Positions 23,867-35,530 of a stretch of DNA of 64,000 nt are shown here, in pieces. A program made the translations under genes and the position numbers. Every line of letters begins with the position of its first letter. Position 1 is the first letter of the stretch. The stretch is from Paguma larvata (lineage: Eukaryota > Chordata > Mammalia > Carnivora > Viverridae), in contig CM057839.1 in NCBI GenBank assembly GCA_030068075.1, positions 22,175,167 through 22,239,166 of the forward strand, given 5' to 3'. The notes under the pieces are model-generated. The model did no database searches and was not told the DNA's origin. It worked only from the letters and a program-made list of their open reading frames with translations.

Positions 23867-24395
23867 CTGTGATTTTAATTGAGTTCACTGCTAATTGAAT
23901 ACTTATTATTTATTTGTAAAATTTCACATAGTATAAAAAAGAACAAAACCATATCTTTTAGGTTAAGTATATTTGATGTAATTTTAATTCAAAAATTGAT
24001 TACTTTATATATGAGAATATAAATAATATTAATTTGATAAAATTCTATAATATAACTATAAAATACCAGTCTCAGTTTATCTATTGTACCTTATGGAAAG
24101 AATGAGGTTTAAAGCATAAGAGGTCTTCTTTTGAATTTTACATGAGAACCTTTAAAAAGTCCCCAAAGTGTGAGATAGGATTCAGCTTTTGTAAATTCAG
24201 TAAGAATATGAGTGTCAACACCAAGAGAAAAGTGGACAATTGTAATATCTAGTAAAGTTTCACTGAAAAGATGCAACTGAAAGATTAGGCATCTTCAACA
24301 AACCCAAATGCCTCTTCAAAATAAGGTAAATTTTCATATAAATATGGAAAATGTATGAGAAAAGATATTATTCAATTTAGGGCAGAAATGAAAAC
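23867..24395. other. AT-rich unassigned DNA
   Basis: Nothing recognised. Confidence 0.45.
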
Positions 24396-24578
24396 TGTCT
24401 TAGTTCAGGCTGCTGAAACAAAATACCATAAGCCAAAAGGGTTCAAAAACACACATTTATTTCCAGCAGTTCTGATAGCTGGGAAGTCCAAGGTCAAGGT
24501 GCAGGCAGATTTAGTTCTTGGTAAGAACCCTCTTCCTGGCTTTTGAATAGTCCCCTTCTCATTGTGCCCTCATGTGGC

Positions 24579-24635
<57 letters not shown>

Positions 24636-24831
24636 AGGAGAGACAGAGGGAAAGAGAGAGCTCTGGTCTCCTTTCATCATCTTATAAGGATACTAATGCC
24701 TTCATGAGGACAATATTTCCATGATCCCATGTAGATCTATTTATTTCATGAAGACCCCACCTCTGAACACCATCTCCCTGGAAATTAGGGCTGCAACGTA
24801 TCAGTAAGGTTCACAAACATTCAGTCCATGA
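24396..24831 (-). mobile_element. MLT1-type solo LTR (ERVL-MaLR), with internal (AG)n
   Basis: Begins 'tgtcttagttcaggctgctg' and runs through 'caaaataccataagcc', 'cagttctgatagctgggaagtccaaggtcaaggtgc', 'cttataaggatactaatgcc', 'gaccccacctctgaac' and 'cacaaacattcagtccatga': the complement of an MLT1 LTR from end to start. An (AG)n microsatellite with impure extension fills 24581-24662, where the consensus has a short purine stretch. No internal retroviral genes. Ancient and inert. Confidence 0.88.
24581..24662 (+). repeat. (AG)n microsatellite
   Basis: Pure AG dinucleotides 24581-24626, then interrupted G/A-rich text. Located inside the MLT1 LTR. Confidence 0.97.
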
Positions 24832-24899
24832 AAATATAAATAGTGTACAACACCCACAAATTTTTGGATGCATTTTCTGATAAGTAAAGTTTTATCCAG

Positions 24900-25505
24900 A
24901 TTCAAAAACCCGTTGGGAGCATGACAGGGACTCTATCTCTGTTGTCAACTTTTATACAAAGAGAATAGGGGGCCATGAGACACAAATGCCCTGGTGTCTA
25001 GAAGCTAGGAACAGTCCTCAGCCAACAGCCAGAAGGAAATGGGAATCTTCATCCTGAAATCATAAGGAATTAAAGTCTCCCAACAACCTTAATGAGCAAG
25101 GGAATGAATTCTTTAGAAACCCTATAAAGGAGGGGCGACTGGGTGGCTCAGTTGGTTAAGCCTCCGACTTGACTCAGGTCATGATCTCGTGGTTCATGAG
25201 TTCTAGTCCTGAGTGGCGGTCTGTGCTAACAGCCCAGAGCCTGCTTCGGATTCTGTGTCTCTCTCTGTCTATCCCTCCCCTACTTCCACTCTCTCTAAGA
25301 TAAATAAACGTTAAAAAATAAAAGAAAAATAAAGAAAACAAAACTCCATAAAGGAAGACTTGCCACCAATTTGATCTCAACCCAGTGAGACTCTGGTCAA
25401 AATATCCAGAAAAACCTAGAGAAGGGTGAGACAATAAATTTGTGCTGATTCAAACCCACTAAGTGTAGGGTAATGTTTCATGGCGGGCATAGAAAACTAA
25501 TGCAT
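24900..25505 (+). mobile_element. Second MLT1-like LTR fragment, split by a SINE
   Basis: 'cagccagaaggaaatggga', 'aattaaagtctcccaacaaccttaatgagcaagg', then, after the SINE, 'tgatctcaacccagtgagact', 'gtgagacaataaatttgtgctg' and 'atagaaaactaatgcatac': the 3' two-thirds of a MaLR-class LTR in plus orientation, ending in the typical 'aactaatacat'. It lies only about 70 bp from the other LTR, in opposite orientation. Subfamily not determined. Confidence 0.75.
25132..25340 (+). mobile_element. CanSINE inserted in the LTR
   Basis: Plus-strand, 'ggggcgactgggtggctcag' head and tail 'aaataaacgttaaaaaataaaag'. Duplicated target aaaccctataaagga (25117-25131) / aaactccataaagga (25341-25355), 13 of 15, lies within LTR sequence, so the SINE is younger than the LTR. 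Confidence 0.96.
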
Positions 25506-25690
25506 ACATTCAGAGAGAAAATGAAGTGTAGTAACTTGTACAAGATGTTTAATCAAAAAATATGCTGGTACTCTTTCAGGTAGTTTTTTATGATAACAAT
25601 AAACAACTAATGCATATACTCATGACAAAATAAAACATAGTAACCTGTACGAGGTGCTTAATAAGAAAACATCCTAATATTATTTGATAT
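25493..25690 (+). repeat. Diverged tandem duplication, ~109-bp period
   Basis: The end of the LTR plus flank (25493-25571: aaaactaatgcatac...aagtgtagtaacttgtacaagatgttta) recurs at 25602-25680 (caactaatgcatata...aacatagtaacctgtacgaggtgctta). About 80 bp can be aligned with roughly one-quarter mismatches. Confidence 0.8.
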
Positions 25691-25800
25691 CTTTAATAAA
25701 ATATTTCATTTATAAAATAAATACAGGCTCTCGGGGAGAAAGACAAGTCAGATAAGAAAAATACTTAAGATATATAAATGAGAATTTACATTAGGCATTT

Positions 25801-26515
25801 TATAGGAAGTTTTTACTTTATCCTGATATATTTTTAAGCATATTGTACATCAGCAAATAAAATAAGAATGGTTATGTATCCACCACCTGCTTTGATATAT
25901 CTTAAATATGGTAATATTTCATTTTTTATAATTTATGTAAGAAGGATTTCCAGATATATTTGAAGTCTTCAAACTAATTTCCCTCCTATAATTCCTGGCA
26001 ATGCATTTTAAATATGGTATTTACTATCCCCATGTATATTTTAACATTTAACTAAATATGTAGCAAAACACTCTCTCTTTACCTGTCACTATACCATCTG
26101 ATAGCATACACATAGTAGATATGCTTCCATTTACGTCGATCCATGTTTAATAATATGCCTATATCATCTTACACTGATAAAGCATTTCTACTGTCTCAAT
26201 ATGTTTTGGCTATTGTAAACAATGCTACAATGAACATTCACTTACTTGGTTTTCTCTTTTTTGGCGCCTGTGTATAAATCAAGGAGTAGACTGAGTACCG
26301 AGTGATATGCATGTCTTCACATTTATGACAGCTTGGCATATTGTTTTCCCATTTTTTATTATTTGCACCCTTACCCGCAAATATGACAATTCTAATTATC
26401 CATTATGTCATCATTTAATTTTATCATTTACCTAATGTGTTGTTTGAAATTACATATTAGAATTTTCATTTATCAGAAATGAAGTGAGGTATCTTATATT
26501 CATTGCTATTTATCT
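25801..26515 (-). mobile_element. Old L1 (L1M-like) 3' UTR and ORF2 end
   Basis: Left part (about 25850-25930) 'gttatgtatccaccacctgctttgat...gtaatatttcattt' is like the old L1M 3' UTR complement. Further right, 'ttttggctattgtaaacaatgctacaatgaacattc' (26206-26240) is the ORF2 C-terminal landmark, followed by 'gtgaggtatcttatattcattgctatttatctt' (26485-26517). Order fits a minus-strand copy; heavily decayed, no frame left. Confidence 0.65.
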
Positions 26516-26796
26516 TCTACATATTGTCAATTTACAACTTCCATTCATTCTTTCATTCTCTATAATGAGTTACCCCCACTTTATTGATAGAGAGGTAGAA
26601 ATTAAGATAAAGGCAGATATGGAGACTGAGATGGAGAGAAAGACGGAGCAAGAGAGAGATTCTGGATACCTATGCTTTGCGTTCATATGAGTTTCAACGA
26701 TCATCTCTCAACACGTATTTTTCTAACTTATCTGTGATATATTTGTTTCAAGATATTATTAGCAAAAGCACATCAATGCATCTGTTCTTTCATTTT

Positions 26797-26996
26797 TTAA
26801 TGCATATTTTAGAGAGAGAGAGAGAGACAGAGAGATCAGGGAAGAGGCAGAGACAGAAAGAGAGAAAGAATCTTAAGCAGACTCCACATTGTCAGCGTGC
26901 AGCCTGATGCAGGGCTTGAACCCACAAACCTTGAGATCATTACCTGAGCTGAAATCAAGAGTCGGACACTTAACCAACTCAGCCACCCAGGCACTC
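26797..26996 (-). mobile_element. CanSINE
   Basis: Minus-strand; target duplication ctgttctttcatttt (26782-26796) / ctgttctttaatttt (26997-27011), 14 of 15. Head ends 'caactcagccacccaggcactc'. Confidence 0.97.
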
Positions 26997-27011
26997 CTGT
27001 TCTTTAATTTT

Positions 27012-30000
27012 GTGTTTGTTTGTTTGATTTTGTGTAATATATTTATGGAGGAGAAATGCAGGATATGAAAATAAAAGTGGATCACTGCCCTCTTACTCCG
27101 CCTAGAGAGGACAGGGGACGGTCTTAACAAAGGCAGTTGCTTCTACATTGCAAAAGAATGAAGATACATTTCCTGCGAACCATTTGAGGAACTGAGGTAC
27201 AAAGATGGAGTACATTCATCTTAAATAAGAGTCATCCCATTTGTGAGAGTCATTGCAAATGTCAAGGAGACTATAAAAGAGAGGTCTCACTGGTCGGGGT
27301 TCCCTGAACAACGTATAGAAAATACTACACACACACATCCACGCACAAATTACTATTTGAAATATGCCATAACTAGAAAAGAAGAGTGAAGTGAAGAGTC
27401 AAGTATCTCCGTCAGTTATATCCCATACCTCTGTCTGCCTCTTGTTCCAAATGTGCTGAACCCCATGACAATAGCTAGAACAGAGAATGAACCTACGTGA
27501 AGAAGAAAGACGAAGCATGTCTCCCCCACACTGTGATTTTTCTGGCCGAAGATGGTCTTGAACTTTGCTTAAACAAGTTTGGAGTTTTCAGTTTTCGTAT
27601 TATATTTTATTATTTGAACCATAGACTATTTATTGTCTTCTACTGGTGGACAAAATAGACATTCCATCCTGGTGAGAAAAACAACCTAGGAGAGTAAATG
27701 GCAAGATGATATAAAAAAATAAAGCTGCTTTACGCCGGTACCATATGTAGTCCACTCAGTTCATTCAATAAACTTATCTGTATGCATCACCCAGGAAGTC
27801 ATACAGAGTGTCACAGTCTTTCTATTCCAAGCAGAAGGTTACCAGCATGTTTAATGGAGTTCTTTTATCTCTCTCAGGATGGCATTCCCTTTGGGAATGA
27901 AGGGGTTATTTGAAGACACTCTGCTTCCTGAAACTTAAAACATTTTTGCCTTAGAAACAGACCTTCAAAATATTTCTATTCCTTATAATGGAACTTAGCA
28001 TGAAAGACATGACAAATGAGTTTTTCTGATGAGCCATGCCATATTTGATATTCTCTGATCTGTTGACTCTTACCTGTGTGAAATGAGTGAAATAACTTGT
28101 GTGAGTAGAATTTTGTCCATACTGCTTTCTTTTGAAAACATATTAAGTATACGAATTCTAGGTTTTGCTACACTGAATCATTTTAAAACAGATCAATATG
28201 AGAAGTATGATGTTCGTCACTTTTTTTCCTGAGTATCCACAGGTATTTTGGATCCCTGTAAGAACTTAGTTGGTCCTCAAATATCCTATAATCACTTTCA
28301 GAACCTGCGAGATATTTCTGAGAAAAACTATTACATCAAATTATTTACGAAACACTATGAGACCCTATATGTTATCTCATTAATTTGTGATTTTTTATGC
28401 CATTCCTGAAAACACTCATATGCCTTTGTAGAAAGCTCACATCTATAAGAGAAAAGCCTGTTGTGCTAATATTTTTGTTATTTTTGATTTGCTATTTTTA
28501 CTTATATCTTGGATATCTTTTATACTACTAATGTGACTCGGAATATTTTTCCTTAGGTAGGTGATACAATTTCATTGATAACTAGGTAGTAGTTACATGT
28601 AAAGAATTTCATACTAACAACTGCTGTGGTACAGCCAAGTAAAGAGCTCGCCATATTCTTCACAAATGGTCTTTCTACATGATGCAAAGTGCGGATGGGA
28701 GACACTGGCCACCGGGGTCGGACAGAGTCTATAAGTCACAAAACATTTCTTGAACTTTTCTGTTGATTCATTTTTCAGGTCACAGAGTTTCCCAGTTACT
28801 GAATGTCAGCAGCATGTCTCTTTTCTCTTTGTGTTCCTCTGGTCTCTTCTACTAGCTTCTTGATTTTTATTACCTATCAGACCCCATTTTGCCTCATCTT
28901 TATAAGAGACATTAGAACTCTGAAGCCTAATGTGTAATTCGAAGATATATGATATCACTCATATTCTACTCTGTTAAATATTCACGAACACACACCTACA
29001 CAAATACACACACATATTCTTCTGCTAATATTCACTGTCTCACTCAATGATGAATATTCATAAATGTCACGTCATGAGAGATCTGCTTAGTATGCTCTAA
29101 AACCTCCACATTGCGAAAACAAGCAAAAATCAAAAAATTCAACTACAAGGAAGCAATGATGAGGGAAAATATTATTTAAATAAAGACAGAAGAAATTTCT
29201 ATTCTGTCATAGATGTACAGAAATGGTCATATTCAATTATTAATACTCATAGTAGAAGGTAACATTCTTGGGAAACTATCATTCAATGATGTTGTTTTAA
29301 ATTTTGTAACAAAAACCTCTTCAAGACCTTCATGAAGATCTATGGGTCTTCTCAGAAACAAGAGATTGAAGGAAAGGGAAAAAAGAAAAGAAGTGGGATG
29401 AAGGAAAGCATGTGTGTATTTTTGGTCATATATTGACTTAAATAAGTCCTTGATGTTATATTTTAAAAAGAATGTTATATGAAATAATATTTATATAGAA
29501 TTAATTGCATAATGCATGTTTTGTGAAATTTTATAAATAATAGTTTGAGTTAATTAAGAAAATGTCAGAAATTTATTATTGTCTTGTTTGGTGTTTAAAG
29601 TATATGTAAAACTTCCATACTTTGTTTAAATACTTTTCCTATTATTACTGAGTGGATAGAATTAATTTAAATCTGCCTTTATTTTTAATGTTACACGTTG
29701 TTCATTATGATCATGTAAGCTAAGAAAAGCAGGTGGGTTTGGTTATATGTCCTGCAACATCATCATATGTACAACAGTGCCTGTAACAAACACCCGTCAG
29801 ACAGTTAAGTGAATGAAAGCCTATAAAATCAGTATGTTGTCTCCTGGACCCTTACTATTAGCATTACCACTGTTATCTGTTCCTCATTTAACAACAGTCC
29901 TATTTCTATAACTGTCTTAATATATAACGGTCAACCAAAAATTGTTGGGGAGTAGGTTTTAGAAAGAAAATCATACAAAAGGGGAAAAAAAACTAAAGAA

Positions 30001-30904
30001 AAAGAACAATTGCATTAAAAACTGATTAAATAATTGATTTTTAAACATTTGCGTGCATTAAATTTTTACACTGAATAAAAGCCACATATATTCAATAAAA
30101 AGTCAAGTTACTAAACTGATTATGTGGAAGAGAAGACAGTTATTATATTTCGATGGCTTACATGATCCTTTCATGATACATAGTACATTGTAATAGCATT
30201 TTGAATTATTGTGTTGTTGACAATCTGTGCAAACCTTTTGAAACATAAATCAGTACATGGTTCCTGTCACCACTGAAGGTTAATAAGAGAGAATATTTCA
30301 AAGCTCTGTAATGTAAAAGAGAGAGTAATAATTAAAATAAAATCTTGGCTATATTTTTTAAATATTTTCTGTTCAAAAAGTATAGTTTTCATTTTATTCA
30401 TGTTTCATATCCTAACCAGAGGTCTTTATAAGACACACATGATAGCAAAAAAGAGCTAAATGTCCGCAAAATAGTATCCTCTCAAACAGAATGCAGCATT
30501 CTTTTAAAAATACTGTTTTATTGTGCATTTGATGCTCTATATAATGAATTGTTTTAGTGCTTAAATTATAGAGGAGTAGTATGTGTAGAGTGGCAGACTG
30601 AAGAAAAATCATCAACACTAGTATTAGCAGAGATGTAGAAAACCGATACAGGATTGTAAGGGATACATCTTATGATATCCGTGGGAGAAAAGAAAACAGA
30701 AAATACCAAAAAGCTTATACAAATAAAGGCTTGAGTTTTCCTTTTCAACAATGCTGCACAGAGACCCAGGCAAAATTACTTAAAAATGATGAAGTTCTAG
30801 AGCTATGTGGATGGCATTTCTGAATTCCATGTATAACGAGGAATTCTTATAGCATGTGTCCATAGACAGTGGTGCTTAAAAAACAAAGACCATCAAACCT
30901 CTAT
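27012..30904. other. 3.9 kb unassigned DNA, free of recognisable recent repeats
   Basis: The longest repeat-poor stretch apart from 4.8-9.0 kb. A CA patch (28985-29015), AC run at 27330-27340 and a weak L2-like 'acagtgcctgtaacaaacacc...gtgaatgaaa' at 29774-29818. No exon-like open frame or gene family recognised; the longest ORFs are about 68 codons. Confidence 0.4.
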
Positions 30905-30915
30905 AGAATTACATC

Positions 30916-31125
30916 CTAATTTTTTTAAATGCTTTTTTGTTTTTTTTTAAGAGAAGGAGAGAGATAGCATGAGCAGGGAGGGCAGAGAGAGAAGGGGACA
31001 GAGGATCTGAAGTGGGCTCTGTGCAGATAGCACAGAGCCAGATGTAGGGCTCGGACCCACGAACCAGGAGATCATGAGCTGAGCCGAAGTCGGACGCTTA
31101 ACTGACTGAGCACCCAGGTGCCCCA
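30916..31125 (-). mobile_element. CanSINE
   Basis: Minus-strand; agaattacatc at 30905-30915 and 31126-31136. First of four co-oriented SINEs. Head ends 'actgactgagcacccaggtgcccc'. Confidence 0.96.
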
Positions 31126-31136
31126 AGAATTACATC

Positions 31137-31717
31137 TTTAAAATATAAAAACTAGAACTTAATGTCGCAACATTTTGCTTTTATTTGAAAATAATTATCA
31201 TTGTGTAAAACTGTTGCAATACTTGTACAGAGGACCTTTTTTTTTTTTTTTGCCTGAGCAATATTAAAATAAATCACTGACAGTAAGCCCGCCATTTCAT
31301 AACTCTTTAATGTGCATTTTCAACAAATAAGGATACTTTTACATAGAGAATAAATCAAAATTATGAAATTGGATTTGATCCATTATATATTCTTATCTAC
31401 AGACCCCATTTAAATTTTGGTAATTGTCTCACTAATCTTTACAGAAAAAGAGAAGCAAGGAAGGAAGCATGGATGGGAGGGATGGAGAAAAGGAGGGAGA
31501 GACAAAGGGAGAGAGGTAAGGATAAATGTAAAAGATGAAATAAAAATATATTATCAAGAAATATACTCAGCCAAAGTATTATTCACCTGCCAGAGCTGAG
31601 GTAAGAAACTTCTATGCATGTAAATATGAGATGGCATCCTAATTACTTGATGTAATATAATCAAATGAAGATCAAATCAGAAAAAGAAGTTAATTAAAGA
31701 CAAAATATATATAAAAG
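31137..31717. other. AT-rich unassigned DNA with purine-rich patch
   Basis: T run 31239-31250. G/A-rich text at 31445-31517. Nothing else recognised. Confidence 0.45.
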
Positions 31718-31732
31718 AAGATTAGTATTTCT

Positions 31733-31950
31733 TTTTTTTGTTTTAACATTTATTTATTTTTGAGAGACACAGAGACAGAGAGTGAGCAGAGGAAGGGCAG
31801 AGAGAGAGAGAGGAGACACAGAATCTGAAGCAGGCTCCAGGCTCCGAGCCGTCAGCACAGAGCCCGACGCGGGGCTCGAACTCACAGACTGTGAGATCAT
31901 GACCTGAGCCGAAGTCGGCGGCTTAACTGACTGAGCCACCCAGGCGCCCC
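31733..31950 (-). mobile_element. CanSINE, best-preserved copy
   Basis: Minus-strand. It keeps CpG-containing text that decays fastest: 'ctccgagccgtcagcac', 'gcccgacgcggggctcgaac', 'gccgaagtcggcggctt' and the exact A-box complement 'tgagccacccaggcgcccc'. Target duplication aagattagtatttct (31718-31732) / aggattagtatttct (31951-31965). High CpG retention points to a relatively recent insertion. Confidence 0.98.
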
Positions 31951-31965
31951 AGGATTAGTATTTCT

Positions 31966-32606
31966 AATACCGTGGCCTAAATCTAAAAACAAACAAAAAT
32001 TAAGACAATGAGAGTGCGCACTGTAAAGTAAGTGCATTTAAAAAAACCCAAAAAACTCCTCAAGTAAAAACAGTTCTCATACGGGAAATCATAATAGCAT
32101 TTTAAATTGTTTCTATCTGTCTCTGGGATAAGCAAGTAGAAGGGAGTTGGTCTGTTCAGGAAAGAAAAAAAAAAAAACAAAACATACATCACCTTAATTA
32201 CGAGCAGGGCTACACATTGTTTGGAGGTAGAAACACACCATATGCGGAGGTGGCACATACAAGCTGTAAATGAGAAAATTCCATCCAGTGTGGTTTTCAA
32301 TTTCCTCCACTTCTGCACAGAGCTCACTCTGGGCTTTAGTCAATTCTGGATTCAAGATTCAGAGCTGTCTAGGGGAATTTTCCTGTATGGTCCCACTCGG
32401 AGTTCTTTTGTCCCCTTTATAGATAAATACAAGCTAACCAGTTGTACTGAGAAACTGTTCAATCTAACCATCAAAGTGAAAATCAAACATGATGAAACAA
32501 AAGCATACAGTGTATTGGCACCTTTTCAATTTTCTATCACAGTTTTGTTTTAAATAAAACCGGAGCCATTTACTTTATGTTAATAGAAAGAGATTCTAAA
32601 AAAATT
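31966..32606. other. Unassigned DNA
   Basis: 32200-32570 is less AT-rich and carries a 110-codon open frame (32221-32553, TTG as first codon) without recognisable family features. Probably chance. A-rich run at 32166-32182. Confidence 0.4.
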
Positions 32607-32620
32607 TACTTTTCATGTCT

Positions 32621-32834
32621 CTTTTTTTAAATTTTTTTAATGTTTATTTTTGAGACAGAGACAGAACATGAGTGGGGGAGGGGCAGAGAGAGAGGGAGAC
32701 ACAGAATCTGGAGCAGGCTCCTGGCTCTGAGCTGTCAGCACAGAGCCCGACGTGGGTATCAAACCCACAGACCTCGAAATCTTGACCTGAGCCAAAGTCA
32801 GACACTCAACCAACTGAGCCACCCAGGCACCCCA
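32621..32834 (-). mobile_element. CanSINE with perfect 14-bp target-site duplication
   Basis: Minus-strand; tacttttcatgtct at 32607-32620 and 32835-32848. The body retains 'ctgagctgtcagcacagagcccgacgtgg'; short ORFs on both strands are SINE-derived. Confidence 0.98.
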
Positions 32835-32848
32835 TACTTTTCATGTCT

Positions 32849-33597
32849 TAATGATGACTGTTAATAAAACAGTATGTGCTTTACCAGTAAAGCAAATGAC
32901 TCTGAGAGAATCCTATGCCACCTGCTGAAACGGCACCTTCCAATGAATAAACTTGATTTCTGAGTTTGCATTCTCAGAATCTTACAATTAAAAATATGTC
33001 TACTGTCATCTCAAAAACAATTTGAAAGTCTTAAATTGTCCTGAATTACCACCAATGCCTGGAATAAATACAGCAAGGGCTTCAAATTAAGAAATTTGAC
33101 TTTTTATTTTTTTTGCTTGTAAATTGCTCACCCTGGAAAATATAATATCACTTCATTAAGCAGACATTCTATTTTTGAAACAGTTTGGAGATTATAATTT
33201 GTGCTTTTGTTCATTTAATGCAAACATAGAATATATTTCTATAGGTAATGATGAATATAATCATGGTAATGAACACTAAGATGAAGGGTTATAACAATAC
33301 ATTTCAGGGACTAACATCGCTAAAATGCATTTTTCTCATCTTAAACATGGGGAGAAGAGTGGAAATGAAAGTGGGTATTAAAACGAGCAATGGATGTAAA
33401 CACAGCAAAGGTTTGAAAGTAAAAATTAAGTTAAAAAATGTATATTAAATGAAATAATCTCAAGTAAATATTGTTACAAGATCTCAGAAACAGAATGAAA
33501 TATAACCCTAAACTCCCCCTCACTCTATGAAGCATTCTGGCTAACTTTTCATTTGAATGGATTGCTAAGGAGCTGGATTGTTAAGGCAAAACAGTAT
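32849..33597. other. AT-rich unassigned DNA
   Basis: Nothing recognised; the 66-codon frame at 33248-33448 has no family features. Confidence 0.45.
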
Positions 33598-33685
33598 GTA
33601 TGTATATACATATATATATGACATATATATATGTTATTTGGAGAACATATATATAATAACATATATATGTTGTTATTTTGAGAAC
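33598..33685 (+). repeat. AT-microsatellite with a tandem duplicate unit
   Basis: Interrupted (TA)n. Inside, acatatatatatgttatttggagaac (33621-33646, read in two parts) recurs as the diverged unit 33659-33685 ending 'gttattttgagaac', a 38-bp period. Confidence 0.85.
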
Positions 33686-33719
33686 AAAGACTCGTATCTT
33701 GATTTCCATATTACCTTTT

Positions 33720-33936
33720 TCTTTTACTTTTATTTTGAGAGAGACAGAGAGAAAGAAAGAGAATGAGGGAGTGGCAGAAAGAGAGAGAGAGGGAGAGAGA
33801 GAGAGAGAGAATCCCAAGCAGGCTCCATGCTGAAGCACTGAACCAATGTGGGGCTAAATCTCACAAACCTATGAGATCATGACCTGAGCCAAAATCAAGA
33901 GTCTAATGCTTAACCAACTGAGCCATCCAGGCACCC
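33720..33936 (-). mobile_element. CanSINE
   Basis: Minus-strand; flanks catattacctttt (33707-33719) / cataatacctttt (33937-33949), 12 of 13. GA stretch 33780-33810 expanded. Fourth of the co-oriented group. Confidence 0.96.
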
Positions 33937-33949
33937 CATAATACCTTTT

Positions 33950-34309
33950 AAAATTGTATTTGAGAACAATATTTAAGTATCCTGATATATATCAGAAAAG
34001 TTTTGCTTTTTACCCTCTTTTCTTTTTGTATCTCCCATATTTCAAATCATTAACTATGATATTAATTTTCCTTATTCATATTTATTATATTTACATTCTT
34101 CTAAAATTGATTAATTCTTCTGTGCTGTACTGTTATATCAATTACAAAAACTAATAAGAGTGATTACATGCTTTAGTTTATGAAAATATCAACTACTACA
34201 TGGATTTACTGGATCCATAAATAAAATGATTATCATGAAAAATGACTTTAAGAGGAGAAATATGAAGCATACATATCAGAAGTTTTTTCTTCTCTTACAT
34301 GTCAAAACG
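33950..34309. other. AT-rich unassigned DNA
   Basis: Nothing recognised. Confidence 0.45.
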
Positions 34310-34318
34310 AATTCTGAG

Positions 34319-34534
34319 GGGTTCCTGGGTGGCTCAGTCGGTTGTGCATCTGACTTCAGCTCAGGTCATGACATGACCTCACGGTTCGTGGGTTCGAGAC
34401 CAGCGTAGGGCTCTGTGCTGACGGCTCAGGGCCTGGAGCCTGCTTCGGATTCTGTGTCTCCCTCTCTCTGCCCCTGCCCTACTCGTGCTCTCTGTCTCTC
34501 AAAAATAAATAAAAATGTTAAAAAAATTTAAAAT
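34319..34534 (+). mobile_element. CanSINE, well preserved
   Basis: Plus-strand, with 'ctgtgctgacggctcagggcctggagcctg' body and AAATAAATAAAAATG tail. Target duplication aattctgag at 34310-34318 and 34535-34543. Contains an extra 'acatgacctc' repeat of the 'catgacctc' text near 34367-34380. Confidence 0.97.
34330..34401 (+). promoter_or_regulatory. Internal pol III promoter of the SINE (A and B boxes)
   Basis: A box tggctcagtcgg at 34330-34341 and B box ggttcgagacc at 34391-34401 keep near-tRNA consensus; spacing of about 50 bp is usual for tRNA-derived SINEs. Activity is inferred, not shown. Confidence 0.7.
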
Positions 34535-34889
34535 AATTCTGAGAAATATTCTATCAGTTTTGCTTTACCTCTGAGCCATCAATTTCTTACATAGTTCCCT
34601 TAACTGAGTTTTTATCATCATCTTTCAATCTGTATGAATGTATCATTTATAAATTCCATTTCATTAGTACTACTATATGTGGAATTGAATAGTCTATTCT
34701 GATTTATTTTTTTTCTGGGATGGTTGTCATTGTCCTCTTTGTGTAATTACACTTTCCTTGAAACCATGACTACTTCTTATTTAGGTTCTATTTTCATTTT
34801 GCTAGAGGGTGTCTTAAAATGTGTTTTTTCCTAAAAATAATATATTTGAAGTCAATGTGTTTTTAATGTATGATTATGTATTTATTTTT
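34535..34889. other. AT-rich unassigned DNA
   Basis: Nothing recognised with confidence; may be a decayed continuation of the L1 to the right. Confidence 0.4.
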
Positions 34890-35530
34890 CTTCTTTAAGA
34901 GCTTGACATGTTTGGGATATAACTCTATATTGTAAATTGTTGTCTCTTTTTCTTTTTTTGTCCTAAAGAACAGATATTCTTTTTATTTAATGTCTATTAT
35001 TTTATAGGACCTATTTAAGCAATATCAAAAATGTTAAAATCAAGACTATATTTTCTTAGATTAATCTCTATGTCTATATTATTTAACCTTTCACATTTTG
35101 AACTACAATTTACCTGGAATTGATTTTGTTTATGGACAATGATATGATTACGTTGCCTTCTTCCCTAATATTGATAACCCACCCAATCCAACACAATTTA
35201 TGTGATAGCTTTTCATTTCCTTACTGTTTTCCAGTGCCAACCGGGTCAAAACACAGTTCTTTTATGTGTGTATCATTTCCACTGGTTAATTTGCCAATTA
35301 CTGCATAAAACCATAATGTGTTAATTTCTTTATTGTCCTAATTAAAGGTTTTTCCCCTTGAAATTATGTTGATGTAAAACACTCTAAATCATTCTTCACC
35401 TTGATGATATTTCTTGCTATCAGTGTTCCTTTACATATTCATATAAATATTAGATTAGCCTTCCCATTTTCCATAGAAATTTCTCCTCAGAAATTGGTTC
35501 AATTGACACTGGCATCTGTATAGCTTAGAA
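34890..35530 (-). mobile_element. Old L1 (L1M-like) ORF2 fragment
   Basis: Complement of mid/late ORF2 in diverged form: 'taagagcttgacatgtttgggatataactctatatt', 'acctggaattgattttgtttatggacaatg', 'ccaatccaacacaattta', 'aattactgcataaaacc', 'tattcatataaatattagat', 'agaaattggttcaattgacactggcatc'. The order matches a minus-strand L1M copy. No open frame survives. Confidence 0.55.

Noticed and set aside
32221..32553. 110-codon frame followed closely by AATAAA
   Set aside because: First codon TTG, no family features, and the AATAAA overlaps the stop.
30916..33936. Regularly spaced repeats resembling an array
   Set aside because: Units are SINEs with individual target duplications and long unequal spacers; not CRISPR or satellite.
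34319..34400. tRNA-like A and B boxes
   Set aside because: Part of a CanSINE with A-rich tail and target duplication, not a tRNA gene; same for the other SINE heads.
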